Counted from the stretch's first letter, positions 46,719 through 58,261 are shown. The stretch is 64,000 nucleotides of DNA from Charina bottae (GCA_023362775.1 JALMGJ010000020.1:4588001-4652000); one strand, 5' to 3'. Numbers and translations are program-made. Notes: a model not told the origin generated them from the sequence alone.

Positions 46719-47453
46719 CCAAACTTAACATCATATCCCTGTTTATCTAACTGAGAAACACTTATGATGTTATACTCTAAGTCTGGTACACATAGCATAG
46801 ATAATTCAGTATTCAAACTAGGTACAAACACAAACCCTCTGTCAGTAACAGATGCAAAACTTCCATTTGCCAGGCTAACATGGTCCCGTTCACCCTGCAT
46901 AAACCTTTTAAACATCTGCCTGTTATTGGCGATATTTTCTCTTGCTCCACTGTCAAGGAGCCACGTCTCCTTTAAATTCCTTCCTGTAGAATTAATCACC
47001 GACAGCTGGACAGCAGTTTGTTGCTTGGCAATCTTCGGCTTGACTTTTGCTTTCCTTCTAGCAACATCACAGTCTTTTTGCAAATGCTTATCAGACCCAC
47101 AGCGAAAACAGCGTTTCACAGATAATACATTATCAGTGTTACAAGAATAACATTCCTTAACAGACATACCGCTCTGCTTTGGCTTAATTATGTTATAATC
47201 TTTCCTCCTTTGTTCCTCCTCCAGAAGTCTCCCAGTCAGATAATTTACAGTCAAATCACTCTCAGATAAAGACCCGAAACTGGTAGCTAAATTATTCCAT
47301 GTTTCATTAAGAGAACTGAGAATTACATAAACTTTATGCGCTTCTGAGAATTGCATTTCCCTCTGTGCTAACTCAAGGAACAAACCAGTCATATAATGCA
47401 AATGTTCAAGAATACTCCCACTGTCATGTAATTTAGCATGATAAAGCTTTCTT
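46719..47453 (-). pseudogene. copia gag C-terminal part, zinc knuckle and protease
   Basis: Continues gag after the SINE. FLELAQREMQFSEAHKVYVI and the VNYLTGRLLEEE helix belong to the gag capsid region. A retroviral-type zinc knuckle CX2CX4HX4C (CFRCGSDKHLQKDC) binds the element's RNA. The aspartic protease motif WLLDSGA is followed by VSLANG and the DLEYNIISVSQLDKQGYDV block typical of copia proteases. The ATG at 47401 is internal; the frame is open up to the SINE junction and ends near 46719, where the palindromic insertion shifts it. Confidence 0.9.
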
Positions 47454-47790
47454 CAGGGGCGTGGTGGCTCAGCGGGTAAGACGCCAGGCTTGTTGATCAG
47501 AAGATTGCAAGTTCGGAGGTTCGAATCCCTAGCCCTGCGTGCGGAGTGAGCTCCCGCACTAGCTCCAGCTCTTGCCAACCTAGCAATTCGAAAGCATGCA
47601 AATGCAAGTAGATTAATAGGTACCACTTCGGTGGGTAGGTAACAGCGTTCCGCGCGTGTCATGCGGCCACATGACCGTGGAAGCGTCTTCGGACAACGCT
47701 GGCTCTTTGGCTAACAAACGGAGATGAGCACCGGCCCCTAGAGTCGGACACGACTGCACAAATGTGCCAGGGGTACCTTTACCTTTACCT
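47454..47790 (+). mobile_element. tRNA-derived squamate SINE, copy F, nested in copia gag
   Basis: Full-length copy inserted opposite to the copia coding direction. Perfect 12-bp target duplication TAAAGCTTTCTT at 47442-47453 and 47791-47802. A and B boxes intact. Its tail creates the stop that ends the upstream gag frame. Confidence 0.95.
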
Positions 47791-48227
47791 TAAAGCTTTC
47801 TTGTCAGCATAACTTTGCATAACGGTGTGCTTCTAAGATAAACATTTCTTAAAGCTTCCCAACACCCACTGGCTAACTGGAATTCTCTAACATAACATAA
47901 TTGGCTGTCCTCCAAGCATAAAATTATGCTTGCCAATGCTCTCTCGTTCTGCAAAATAACTTCTTCAGCATCCAACTCGTCCGGTGGCTCATGGACGAAC
48001 TTCCAAATACCTTCCCAGCGAAGAAACATTTCCATCTTGTATGCCCACGACAGATAATTGGTGTCATTCAGCCGTTCCATAGGAAAACCACCTCCAACTG
48101 TAAACTGCATTTTCACTGTGCTCATCCTCAGCCCCTTCTGGGCAGACACCGATGAATAAATAGCACAGACTTTATCAGAATGTCCTTCAGCTGCAAACAG
48201 GCCTAGGAAAAATACACGGCCAGGCAT
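47790..48227 (-). pseudogene. copia gag N-terminal part
   Basis: Start of the gag polyprotein with MERLNDTNYLSWAYKMEMFL, the conserved N-terminal block of copia gag, followed by WKFVHEPPDELDAEE and GCWEALRNVYL. Gag forms the cytoplasmic virus-like particle. The listed ATG (48227) precedes this block by about 50 residues; a downstream ATG nearer to MERLNDTNY is possible. The frame is broken by the SINE tail, which supplies the stop at 47792-47790. Confidence 0.85.
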
Positions 48228-48331
48228 GGAACCCTCAAAAGCTCCAAACTCGCCCCGATATCAAAACGACTCCTGGATAGGCTTCCAACGTCCTCACAGC
48301 CATGCCAGCATATCAGCTGCACACATTCCAC

Positions 48332-48347
48332 TGCTGGGCCCCAAACC
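48332..48347 (-). promoter_or_regulatory. copia primer binding site (initiator tRNA-Met anticodon region)
   Basis: Immediately inside the 5' LTR the minus strand reads GGTTTGGGGCCCAGCA. As I recall eukaryotic initiator tRNA-Met, its anticodon stem-loop complement is GGTTATGGGCCCAGCA, a 14/16 match. Priming from an internally cut half tRNA is the known mechanism of Drosophila copia. Confidence 0.75.
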
Positions 48348-48804
48348 TGTCAGAGTGCGTACCGTGGGGCGGCCTGCTCCTTTTTCCAAGACACCAGTGT
48401 TCCACGTTCTATGCAGTAAATAGACACTCAAGCAGAGATTAGATAAAATAGCCTATTTACTTTATATACATACATAGTCCAAATACATCCAACAGCAGTA
48501 ACAAATGATACAGCAACGAGATGGAATACAGCGATGAGAAGTTTAGCAGCAATGAGAAGAAAGAACACCAGATCTGCTCTGATTATATACATAAATGACC
48601 AATCACATTATAGGTCACTCTCATCATCTGCCACACCCAACTAAATGATAGCACCTGTAGTATGAGTCATCACTGCCACATCATCCCTACAACAATGGCT
48701 GCTAATTGGGTGACTTGCAGATAATTCTCCTCTCACCTAGATATCAAGCCTCTCCAGTATAATTTATCTATCTGTAAATTCCTGGGTATATACAAACCCC
48801 AACA
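48348..48804 (-). repeat. copia 5' LTR
   Basis: 457-bp LTR at the high-coordinate end, containing the element's promoter for minus-strand transcription. Near-identical to 41827-42285. Confidence 0.95.
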
Positions 48805-48861
48805 AAAGATTTATCTTGCATGTAACTCTGAGGAAGACTCAGTAATACAAACATTGAAAAA

Positions 48862-48975
48862 CTGCTGTTCCATGTGTTGCTGGATTACAACTCCCATAAT
48901 CCATTATCATTAGCCAATATGGTTGATGCTGATGAGAACCATAATCCAGCAACGTCTGGAAGAATATAACTTCTT
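48862..48975. mobile_element. palindromic MITE core fragment
   Basis: GTTGCTGGATTACAACTCCC followed by ATAATCC, then a spacer and the partial reverse complement AACCATAATCCAGCAACGTC. It resembles a palindromic DNA element frequent in reptile genomes (core TGTTGGACTACAACTCCCAT). Ends not preserved. Confidence 0.6.
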
Positions 48976-49389
48976 TTGCAGCATACATATTTTGCCACAA
49001 AAGCATGTAACTCCATATAGTAAATTGATACAATTTATAGAAACACATTGTGATCATTGCTGAACCTACAAAAGGTTTTAGTCAGGCTATTACTTTGACC
49101 CAACTTAATGTGATAGTAAGAGTTAAAGGGAAGTAGGATGAACCCTGTTTAGAGTGACCTACCAGGTTTGTGGATTGCTCTCAGAGCTGGTATATCCTTC
49201 AGGTGGGTAGAAGCTATCAATCACTAAATCATTTTTTCCTGATCCTTTAGTTTTGCCTTTGAATGGGTCAAGCTATAAGAGCTTGTTTCATAAAATAAGA
49301 ATATACTCTCCATGCAGGCCAGAATCCAACTCCAAAAGGAATTTGGGACATGTTTTGATGTACACTCTCAGTTTGTACTGGTCTAGAAA
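48976..49389. other. ERBB4 intron 1, nothing recognised
   Basis: No repeat family or exon identified. Confidence 0.4.
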
Positions 49390-49615
49390 GTATTTAGATT
49401 TATATCCTGCTATTCCTCCAGGAGTTTAATACATAGCATTTCCTCCTTCAGTTTTTCCCTGTAACGACACCTGTGTGAGGTAGGTTGGTCTGAGAGAGAA
49501 TAACTGGCCCAAAGTCATTCAGCAGGCTTCCATGACTGCAAATGGACTAGAATCGGGATTTCCTAAGTCCTAGTCCAACATCGTAACCACTATACCACAC
49601 AGTTCCATCTATCTG
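49390..49615 (-). mobile_element. MIR-type CORE-SINE fragment
   Basis: GTGTGAGGTAGGTTGGTCTG, TGGCCCAAAGTCATTCAGCA and AACCACTATACCACACAG follow the same order as the MIR-like copy at 14365-14630. Divergent. Confidence 0.65.
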
Positions 49616-49634
49616 CCTGCACCCATCTATCAAA

Positions 49635-49800
49635 CCGATTTGATCGTATGAATCAGAATCATAAAGCTGGAAAGGATCCTTTAGGCCACTGAGTCCACCC
49701 CTTTTGCTCAGTGTAGATATCAGAATGAAAGCATCCCAGTCAAATGGCTGTCAAGCCTCCGCATGAGTATATCTAATGGAAGGGGAGCCCGCCACTTCTC
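49635..49800 (-). mobile_element. CR1 LINE 3' fragment
   Basis: AGAATCATAAAGCTGGAAAG, CAAATGGCTGTCAAGCCTCC and a GCCACTTCTCTGGC-like block are the reverse complement of the CR1 3' region. Confidence 0.65.
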
Positions 49801-49811
49801 TGGCTGATTGC

Positions 49812-50878
49812 TTCCATTGTTTTGTTTTTTTTGGTAGTAAATTTTATTAAGTTTGGTGAAAAGAATAAAAACTGCAAAAAAAAAAAACAACCCAAAAAAC
49901 TACAAGGAAAGAAAAAAACAAAAAAGTGTGAAAACACAAAATAATTTTTTTTTCAAATTTACACAAAGGTGTGGCTTCCGACTTTTAACAGCAAGGATAT
50001 ACAAAAATTTCCATAATCAATCTCTTACTCTATATTAAACCAAAATACCACATTATTTCTATAAGTCATTCCACTTTAACACATGATAAAAATTACTAAG
50101 TACAGTTACTCCTTCCCCTTATATTAAAATAAAGGGAAAAAAAGTTCATATAAACCTCCTAAACCTCTTTCTTCCCTCCAAAAGATAAAAAACATATTTA
50201 ATTATTCCCTTCCTACCACTATTCTATGCATTTCTGTCTACTATTCTGTCTACTATAATAATCAAATTAAAAAGCACATAAGTTGTCTGCTATTATACTT
50301 AATAATACAACAATTTTAATAATTCCAATCATAATAAACCCCAAAAAACAGAAACAATTCAAAACAGTAATTCTATATCTTTGAAAGGGAATAAAGCAAA
50401 CCAGATGAACATTCGTCAACCCTTATCCCACTTCAAAATAAACCAAAGGACTTACATATCCCCACAATATGCACAGAGCTTTCCTCTTGAAAAAATCAGA
50501 CAGCCCAACTGCCCCCCTCAAAGATTCCAGGTTCTTTTCATGGCATTCCACCAGGAGATCGATTTTACTTATGGCTTGCAGATCACTCTCTCCCTTAGAT
50601 TTCTCCAACTCCATTATCCAATCTTCATCCAGCATCTCGATAAAGATCCCAATCTCAGTCTTGAAAAAAACATTTCTATCACTCTTAAATTCCTCAATCT
50701 CATCCACCACATCCCCAACCTGATAGCACATTTTAGATCTCATATTTTCCATAATGTCCTGGATATCTTGCATAAAAGTTTGATAGAAGTCAGAAGAAAT
50801 CTGTTTAAAATCCTGGTGAAGGTCATAAGGAATCTGTTTGAAATCCTCCATGCCTCACGCAGTAGATTATGGCGCCCC
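49812..50878 (-). mobile_element. L1-related, internally deleted element
   Basis: Begins (5', high coordinates) with GGCGCC(C/A)-rich sequence and an ORF1-like start, and ends in an A-rich 3' region near 49812. The interior is only about 1 kb, with no endonuclease or RT, so it is either a non-autonomous L1 derivative or a heavily deleted L1. No target duplication found. Confidence 0.5.
50423..50851 (-). CDS. L1-related ORF1-like small protein
   Basis: A 142-residue frame starting MEDFKQIPYDLHQDFKQISS, predicted to be helical and charged, with YQTFMQDIQDIMENMRSKM and EIEEFKSDRN segments that could form a coiled coil as in L1 ORF1 N-termini. No RRM or C-terminal domain follows. The sequence jumps directly to 3' UTR-like DNA. 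The function is not established and the assignment rests on general resemblance. Confidence 0.4.
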   Translation of the reverse strand: MEDFKQIPYDLHQDFKQISSDFYQTFMQDIQDIMENMRSKMCYQVGDVVDEIEEFKSDRNVFFKTEIGIFIEMLDEDWIMELEKSKGESDLQAISKIDLLVECHEKNLESLRGAVGLSDFFKRKALCILWGYVSPLVYFEVG

Positions 50879-53070
50879 CTAGGAGCTTAACCAGCAAAAG
50901 TCAAAGATATGAAAGAATTCTGGAATGTAAATGTTTTTACATAAAGTGAGAGTGAGATAACAGACAGTCAAGGGAAAGTGAACAGAAAGCTGAAGATGCA
51001 GATTTTCCCTCTTCCTTCTCAAAATGTTAATTGCCAGTAAATGACAACCGTCATCAACTTTCTGACATTTACTATAATGTACTAAATTTTTAAAGAATCT
51101 CAAGAAGGTCCTAAATGGCTGATCTAATAATAGTCTCATTTGCAACAGATGAATGTATATTTAAGAATTAACTATCCAAGTAATGAAAGAAAATGGTTTA
51201 AAAAGCTGAACAAATAGTTTCACAATGAATTGTGTGAGAATTTGTACAATGATGATGATAGATTCTTATGCCAAGTATTAATGTATTTGATGTGTTTGGA
51301 TTTAATAACCAAAAGAACAATGCAAACTTCAGGATCACTGTCATGTTTCATGAGGCCTTGCTAAGGGATCACTTAGCTTCCCTACAAGGATGACTGTTAT
51401 GTTTGGACTGGGTTTTTCGGGACTCCGGGTTTAGGAAGGACCAAGCCCAAAGACAGAGGGGGGGGAAAAGGTGGAAGTAGCAGAGGCCTCAGTGAGAGGG
51501 CGTTTGTCATGGTGTTATGGATAAACCATCCCTAGATGCAACTAAGTTAATTTAAGATGCCACTAGGAACCATCCTATTGGAGAATTACTATAGCCTTAC
51601 TTTGATAGAATTGTAGTGAGTGAGTGGAAAGTACAGTGGTTGGCTTTTTGATTATCAAAAAGTGGAAGCCATATTTGGTGCTAGACCCATCTGCTGCCAG
51701 GATCACAGAGAAGTTAGGAAGAACTTTTCATCTCATCAGTCACCTCAGAAACTTTTGGAAACTTCATCTCACTGCCAGCTTCAATATCTGTAAAAACTTT
51801 TCACTCCAAAATAATCCTTTTGGCTCAGCCCTTTTAAAACCTATAAAAAGAATGGTAAGTCAATAGGTAAGAGGATTTTTCCTTGACAGTTCCAATGATA
51901 CATTATTCCTGTAAAGGCAAAGAAACAGCTTTTCCTGAATGGAAAAACTGGAGCATAACCCAAGCTATATTTCTTTATGTAGGCTTGCCAGCCTTTATAT
52001 TAGATATTATTAAGTATTTTTACTCTTAGCCTTGTTATTGCTCCATTCCTTTTAAATGAATAAATTGCATTGGCTTATGCAAATTTGCAGTATCTTTATA
52101 TTTGCAGTCAAAGGCCTTTATTTTTTATTCTTTTGAACCCAACAGAACATTCAAAATAAATTAGAAAGGTTGTTGGGACTTAGTCCATATGTTTGTCTGG
52201 CAGCAGGATAACATTGGAAAACAGAAAAGAATAGGGCTACATTTGGAGTGGCAGGAGAAACCAGCAGAAGAAATACGGAGTTTGAAAATGAGCCGGATCA
52301 GACCAGGGCTGCAGAGAAAAAAAAGTCTGAAAATTTTACCCCAGTGCATCTCTATGAAAGAGGCAGTTGGGCAACACCTCGGAATGTTGGTGGCTGTTCC
52401 ATTCTAAGCTCCCTCCCTCCCTCCCTCCCTGCCATGTGACCCGGAGCAGAGAGTATGCAGCCCACCCTGTGCTTCCCTATGCACACATTCCTGCAAGCAT
52501 ATGGCCACTGATGGTAAAGAGTTTGGGCACGAATTCCAGAAGTCATGCTCTGCACGCTTTATCTACCTTGTTTAAATATTGAAGTATAGGTACTGTTTGT
52601 AAGATTTAAAAAAACTAACAGGCCTTAAAGGGGAACCAGCTGTTTCTTTGGTCAGGGTCTTGAATGGTTATAGTGAGACTTTTACTTCCATATGTACTCA
52701 GCAGATAGCTATCCCCATTGATATTTGTTGCTGAGCCTTTAACTGCAGATATTAGGGACTAATGACTTCTGTACCTCCTGTGCATATTCAAACATTAATA
52801 TTATGTTAAGCTCAAGATAGACAGTTTTTTTTAAAAAAACATTTTCATAGAATGTAGGGGTTGGAAGGGGTTGATATTGTGGCTACTAATTTCTGGCCCC
52901 ATTCTTCAAAGATCTCTTAATATTTCAAGTGCTATAGTGTTTTGTGTCGTTCTGTAAATCCCAAACCAAATCAAAACCAAAGGCAGGAGTTTTTTTCTTT
53001 TTGCCTGGAATCTTTAGTCCTCTCTAGTGTCCAATTTAAATCATAAGATCTCTAATCTCTGTTATGACTC
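50879..53070. other. ERBB4 intron 1, nothing recognised
   Basis: Short open frames only. A (CCCT)n run at 52412-52431 and a poor CR1-like trace near 52850 are the only repeats seen. Confidence 0.5.
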
Positions 53071-53074
53071 ATAT

Positions 53075-53155
53075 TTATTTTATTTATATTTCAAATGTAG
53101 TCACTGCCCATCTCACTCAAAGAGCGACTCTGGGCAGTTTACAATAAAACTTGCA
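53075..53155 (-). mobile_element. L2-type LINE 3' end
   Basis: TTTATTT tail then CACTGCCCATCTCACTCAAA and GCGACTCTGGGCAGTTTAC. Confidence 0.8.
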
Positions 53156-55737
53156 GTAGACAAAATAATTTTAGTTCCCATAAAAAGCTGTTTATTTTAT
53201 ATAATTAGTTCCAAAATCTTATAGTAAAAGTTCCAATATTTCAAATTTGTCCGGACCCTTAATTCATTTATAACTTTCTTGGTTCAAAATCCTATTTAGC
53301 TTTTTGCCATTTATTTCAAATTCTTTCTTAAACTGATAGTTAATTTTCTTTTGTTCAGAAATGGAGATTGACTCACAAGGTGGCTTTTCAAACTTGTCAT
53401 TCTGAAGATTTCTAATAGCCTTAAGATAGTTAAATAGGCAATTACACACGGGAGACTACTGTCCTGTGGTCTCCTCATGAGGAGTAGCCATCCGGAGCAC
53501 ATCTACAGTCTACTCACCAGTTCTTCAGTCTTTGTGGTGGTCGTTGTCTCCGCTCTCCACAGAGACGTGTTTAGCTCGCCATGACTCCACCTGAAGTCTA
53601 GAATACCCTTTGGTATGTCTCTTCAACTTTCCTCCAGTTAGATCTAGAGCCGTTGAAATATACTGGTCAGGTTCAATAGTTCAGTTGTCTGGATCCATCT
53701 AATTGTAGCATAGTCCATCCCAGGACTAATCCATTCCTCCTCTCTTTCTAAGCCTGTGTATTAAGTGAGGGGCATGCTGTTTTGTAGTAGAAAGAAATGA
53801 AGCAACACATACAGGTCCACATACAACTATTTATGAACAAGTTGTTAAGACTCCTGACAAAACTCCACCTAACAGCTACAGCTCTTTCACAAATACATGA
53901 GCTGCAGTAGGCCAAAATGTATTACTAACACACAGGGCCCTCTAGGATACAGTACATAATAGATAGATAGTCTTGCTGAAAGTAAATAATAAATCTGGAA
54001 CTAAGCTTAAAGCAGATAAATGTTTTATTACAACTTTTAATGACCACGTTTTCTGATTCTCATATAAATCCAGATTTTTCTCTCACATAGAGGATAAAAT
54101 CAAAGTCTTATTTTGGATTACAGATTTGACAAGGAGTGTGTATATCAAGTTTTCTTATTGCTAATATCATTTTTCCACAACTATTATCATTGCTAATGCA
54201 CTAAGTGTGCTAACAACATACTTGCCATTGCCTCTGAAGCACAAATGGTTGGTTGATGGTGTTTGGAGGATGTTGTTGCACATCCTGCACAGGATGACAA
54301 AATAATATATTTGACTGCTTAACTTCTTGACATATGCATTTATTTCATGATTGTTGCCTGAATTAGCACACAGTGAGCAAGAGAAATTGATACACACAAA
54401 CAGAATGATAGATGCAGATTATTTTGTTTAGCAAATTGAGATCTGGTATCTTTTATTTCAAGACTGCTAGAGGTGGACTCAGTTGTGGATTGCAGGCAAT
54501 ATGCACATGAAATACCTATGGGATGAATTCTGGTAACCATCTGCAAGTCACGAGAACTAGCAGCAATAACAGTGTTAACATTCCATGTGCAGACATGCAC
54601 TGATTTTTAACACTGGTGTAATAATAAAATCATGATGCCTTTTGACTCCTGTAAGTTCTTAGAAGGAAGCAGCCTTCTAAGTAGTTGGTGCATATTTATT
54701 TTAAAGTTCTCTGTAAGCTGCACAATTTACTGGTCTTTACAAATGAACTAATTTTTTTCTGCTGACATTTCAGTTCTCCTGAGGTTTTGTTCGAATGAAA
54801 CCTAGCTTTAGTTAAATCATGAAGGCATTTTACTTTTTCTAAAAATTTTCACCATTTTTCTCAATGCCTTAAACATTTTGCAGCCTGTTTGCACAACACA
54901 TTCAATTTGGGTTGGCTGTGGGGAAGAGGGGTAGGTTTGTTTATACACTCCAAAACTGAGTGAACCAATCCATTCTGTTAACTGTACAAGAGTTAGTTTT
55001 AATCTCAAACAGACCTAGTCTTGCTTGGAGTTAAACTAACTTAACCCAGGTGACCAACTCCCGCTGTCTTGTCCAAACTCCCTATCTCAGTTAATATCCC
55101 TCCTGACATCTGCAGCTGAGTAGTCTCTTGATGTTAGTCAACCCTGGGGAACTCCTTTGATTACCAGGACCTCCAGGAGATGAAGTGGCTGAAGAGACAC
55201 CTGAAGTGCCGGTTGAGAAGGATAAGGAGTGAATCTGACCAAGCACGGGTATGAGCTCATGCTTGAGCCTACACCATGGCAATAAGAATGGAAAGCATGG
55301 TTCATTTATCTACTTTTACTGTGTCAGTGTATTGACATCCAGTGTCCTTATTTAAGATTGAACATTCCTTGCTAGGGAACATTGAGTAGGAAGAACTGCC
55401 ATCTTGTTGCTTGACCATTAGTGCAACATTTTGCTGATAAAATTGCTCAGATTTGCTATAATCTTGACTCTTCAAGGCAGGTGTGGCGCCTGATGTGGTG
55501 CCTGGAGCAATTGGTTGTAATGTTATCTGGGATTGTATTCAGCTCACACTCTGATGAAGTGGAGAGGGTGCTCTTTTAGGATGAGTTCTGCCCGTAGTAA
55601 GCTTCATTCATGTCCCCCTGGGTCCTTCAAGGAGCCAGGGGAATGTGATTGGTTGGATCCAGGTAATAATCATATAATATGCTAATACCACAGGTATATG
55701 CTAATAATAATAGGTGGTAAACATATAATATGCTCAG
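53156..55737. other. ERBB4 intron 1, nothing recognised
   Basis: AT-rich sequence; short frames without domains. No exon that I can support. Confidence 0.5.
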
Positions 55738-55915
55738 AATGGTGAGCGGTAAAAGGCAATGAGGCCGCCAAAAAACACAGTGGCTAGACACCATCAAAAC
55801 CAACACCAGTCAGAGCATAAAACAACTAAGAGAAGTTGTACATGATTGGAAAATGTGGAGAGAACTGGTCCATAGAATCACTGAGAATTGGACACAATTG
55901 AACGGATAGCATCAT
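55738..55915 (+). mobile_element. old BovB/RTE-type LINE 3' end
   Basis: The plus strand, allowing for decay, encodes TQWLDTIKTNTSQSIKQLRE-like and WRELVHRITEN sequence, the same C-terminal region as BovB but more divergent. No duplication recognised. Confidence 0.65.
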
Positions 55916-57185
55916 CAATAATCAATGCTATTTTAGGAGAGGGGGGAGTCTCACCAGCCTTGAAAGAGGTGGTGGTCATCTCCTCTCCAAGAAGCCATCT
56001 GTGCACCTGACAATTTTGGAAAACTATCACCCGGTCTCCAACCCTTCCTTTCCTGGCATATTAGCTACGGAGTGCCTTGTGCCAGTTGATGCAAAACAGA
56101 AATACATTCAAATACAAGTTTGTAAGGTCTTATTGCCATGTTGTAAACTTTCTGATAAAAGCCAGGAATTGGGTGAGTAATTAGCCAGAGAGCACTTAAA
56201 TCTTAAAATGTTCAAAGAGTCTGTAATTTGTATTGTAACTTGAGCCATAGCAATCTGCTGCCAGGAGAATGGCAGAGCCACAAGAGTTGTCTGTAACAGT
56301 CCAGTATTTGAGTGCCAGAGAATTTCACAAGCCAGTCCAAATGTCAACCTTAGGGTTCAAATGCAGGGTAAGGAGTAAGAGCAACAGGTCTAGAGTCAGA
56401 GAGTTGTTTACAGCAGAGGGAAAGGGTCTGGAGGCTGCTTTATTTATCCTCAAGTGCTGGTATGGTTTGGTTGGGGACATTGCTAGCTTCTCCTCTCAAG
56501 GAGACAAGCTGATTGCTTTTGCTTGGCCCGTCATCACTAGCTGCCAGCAAGTTCTTGGTGCCCTGCCAGAATCTGGCCCCTCATTATCTGAATTGGGTCT
56601 CACCTGCTCAGATGATCAATAGATGGCAAATATACTGTCATCTACTGGTCACCTGGATTTTTGCAGTCTAGATATATTATGCCTACTGCAGTGGCAATAT
56701 AATACAGCAGAAAGGATTGTCCACAGATCCTAAAGTGACTCTCACCTACCCACCCCAAATAAACCTCTGCATATTTGTAATGTCTCATGAAAACTTACAG
56801 ATTTCTCTTATGGGAATGGAAGTATGGAACAGACAAGTCTTTAGTAATCCCCAGTTTATATTCTCAAATAGATTAAGAGGGAAATCCTGCCATTGTAGAG
56901 ACAAGGATTGGGCGAGGCCATAGCCAATGCGGCCCAAACAGGCTCTAATTCTATGTTTTGCCTTTTGAAGTCCCTGACCTTGGATCTTACAGGCTTAATG
57001 CAGAACTTAATGCAGTTTTTTCCCTGAAACAAATCTCTAGAAACAAATCTCTAGAAACCATCAGAAAGCAAAAAGCTTAGCCCCTATTGAGGATTTCCTG
57101 TTGATCATTTGCCTAGTCTTTAATAGGGTTTGGGGAGAACATAAAAGTGAGCAATTTTATATGGGAGCAGAGTACACTCCAGGTC
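55916..57185. other. ERBB4 intron 1, nothing recognised
   Basis: Contains a 15-base tandem duplication (GAAACAAATCTCTA units at 57026-57058). The 117-codon open frame at 56269-56622 has no recognisable domain or splice-framed context. Confidence 0.45.
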
Positions 57186-57244
57186 ATATAGAGCAGGGGT
57201 GGACAACATAATTGATTCAGAAGGCTTAACGTTTTGGCTGGAGC

Positions 57245-57440
57245 CACACATTTATCAGTTACATTTATATGATGCCTTTTTCTCTGCAAGATTAAGGCCC
57301 CTTATTTGGAGGTCTTGATTAATAAACCTGTAAGGTAGGTTTGGCTGAGAGAGACTGACTTGTTCAAAGTCACCCAGTAAACTCTGTGGCTAAGAGGAGA
57401 TTTGACCCTGATTATAGATGTATATGCTACTCGTCCAGAC
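57245..57440 (-). mobile_element. MIR-type CORE-SINE fragment
   Basis: CCTGTAAGGTAGGTTTGGCT, GACTTGTTCAAAGTCACCCA and GGAGATTTGACCCTGA match the CORE-SINE order on the minus strand. Degraded. Confidence 0.6.
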
Positions 57441-58261
57441 CTACACACAAATATACCACAAGGCTGCTGGAAGGTGGGAAATACTGTCCCTGCTCTCAGC
57501 AGTTCTGCTGCTAGTGACAATGGAAAATCGGTGATCTGCAGCAGGATCGTGGTGTGGTTCCTGGCTCCCTGCTGCAATTAGTAATAGGAAAACAGCCATC
57601 TGCTACCTGCTGTTCAGCTGGGTGGTGGGGAAAAGCGTACATGGGCTGCTGTTTGCCAAACTGTTATTTAGGGCTTTAAAATATGAGTCAAATACTTTGT
57701 ACCTAGATATTCACTCTATCTAGTTCATTAAATTGTTATGACCATCTATCAACCAGTACTCTCATGGGCAGTGTACAAGTTAAGATAAACAAATCATTAC
57801 GTGAAGAGCTAATGAAATATCTAAGGAAAACGCTGTGCTCCATGCAGTTAGCATCAGGCAAGAATCACATTGTAGTTCCTGAGCTTCAGGAAACACCTCT
57901 AGTTCATTGGAATAACAATTTTTTTTGGTTTAAAACCTATACCACCACCAACAAAACTGTACTTCAGTCACAGACCACTATAAAATACAAACAAGGAAAA
58001 TTACATCCTTTTCAATAATTCTACTGAAACTTATAAAAGATAACTAAAAGCTAGGATTGCTAATACAATACTGTAAAATTAAAATACTAAGATCTCTCTA
58101 TAAAAATTCTTATATTAATACTGAGACTATGGACTAAATGGGGGGAGGGCTCTGAAGGCCATAAGAAGGATGTAAAACTAGAGAAAGATAAATAAAAATA
58201 AAAGAGGGTTCTCAGTAAGTTTACCTATGTCCAGTACCCTTAATTATCTGTTTGCAGATGT
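57441..58261. other. ERBB4 intron 1, nothing recognised
   Basis: AT-rich, no repeat or exon identified. Confidence 0.4.

Larger units (their letters stand above)
41827..48804 (-). mobile_element. Ty1/copia LTR retrotransposon with nested insertions
   Basis: Complete element bounded by LTRs with TGTCAG...CCAACA ends and a 5-bp target duplication AAAGA (41822-41826 and 48805-48809). The coding order on the minus strand is gag, zinc knuckle, protease, GAG-pre-integrase, integrase, RT, RNase H; integrase before RT defines Ty1/copia. It carries four later insertions: a SINE (47454-47790), a palindromic insert (46565-46705), a hAT-type MITE (45990-46403) and an L2 (44598-45650). Removing the first three with one target duplication each restores a continuous frame. 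Stops in the integrase and a frameshift in RT show it is inactive. Confidence 0.95.

Noticed and set aside
41827..48804. Endogenous retrovirus
   Set aside because: Integrase precedes RT, no envelope gene, 5-bp duplication and internal tRNA-Met primer site: this is Ty1/copia, not a retrovirus.
56269..56622. 117-codon plus-strand open frame as a candidate gene
   Set aside because: No domain, signal, splice-site framing or repeat identity; AT-rich intron can yield frames this long by chance.
57187..57255. hAT terminal repeat (CAGGGGTGGACAAC)
   Set aside because: One end only, no second terminus or 8-bp duplication found.
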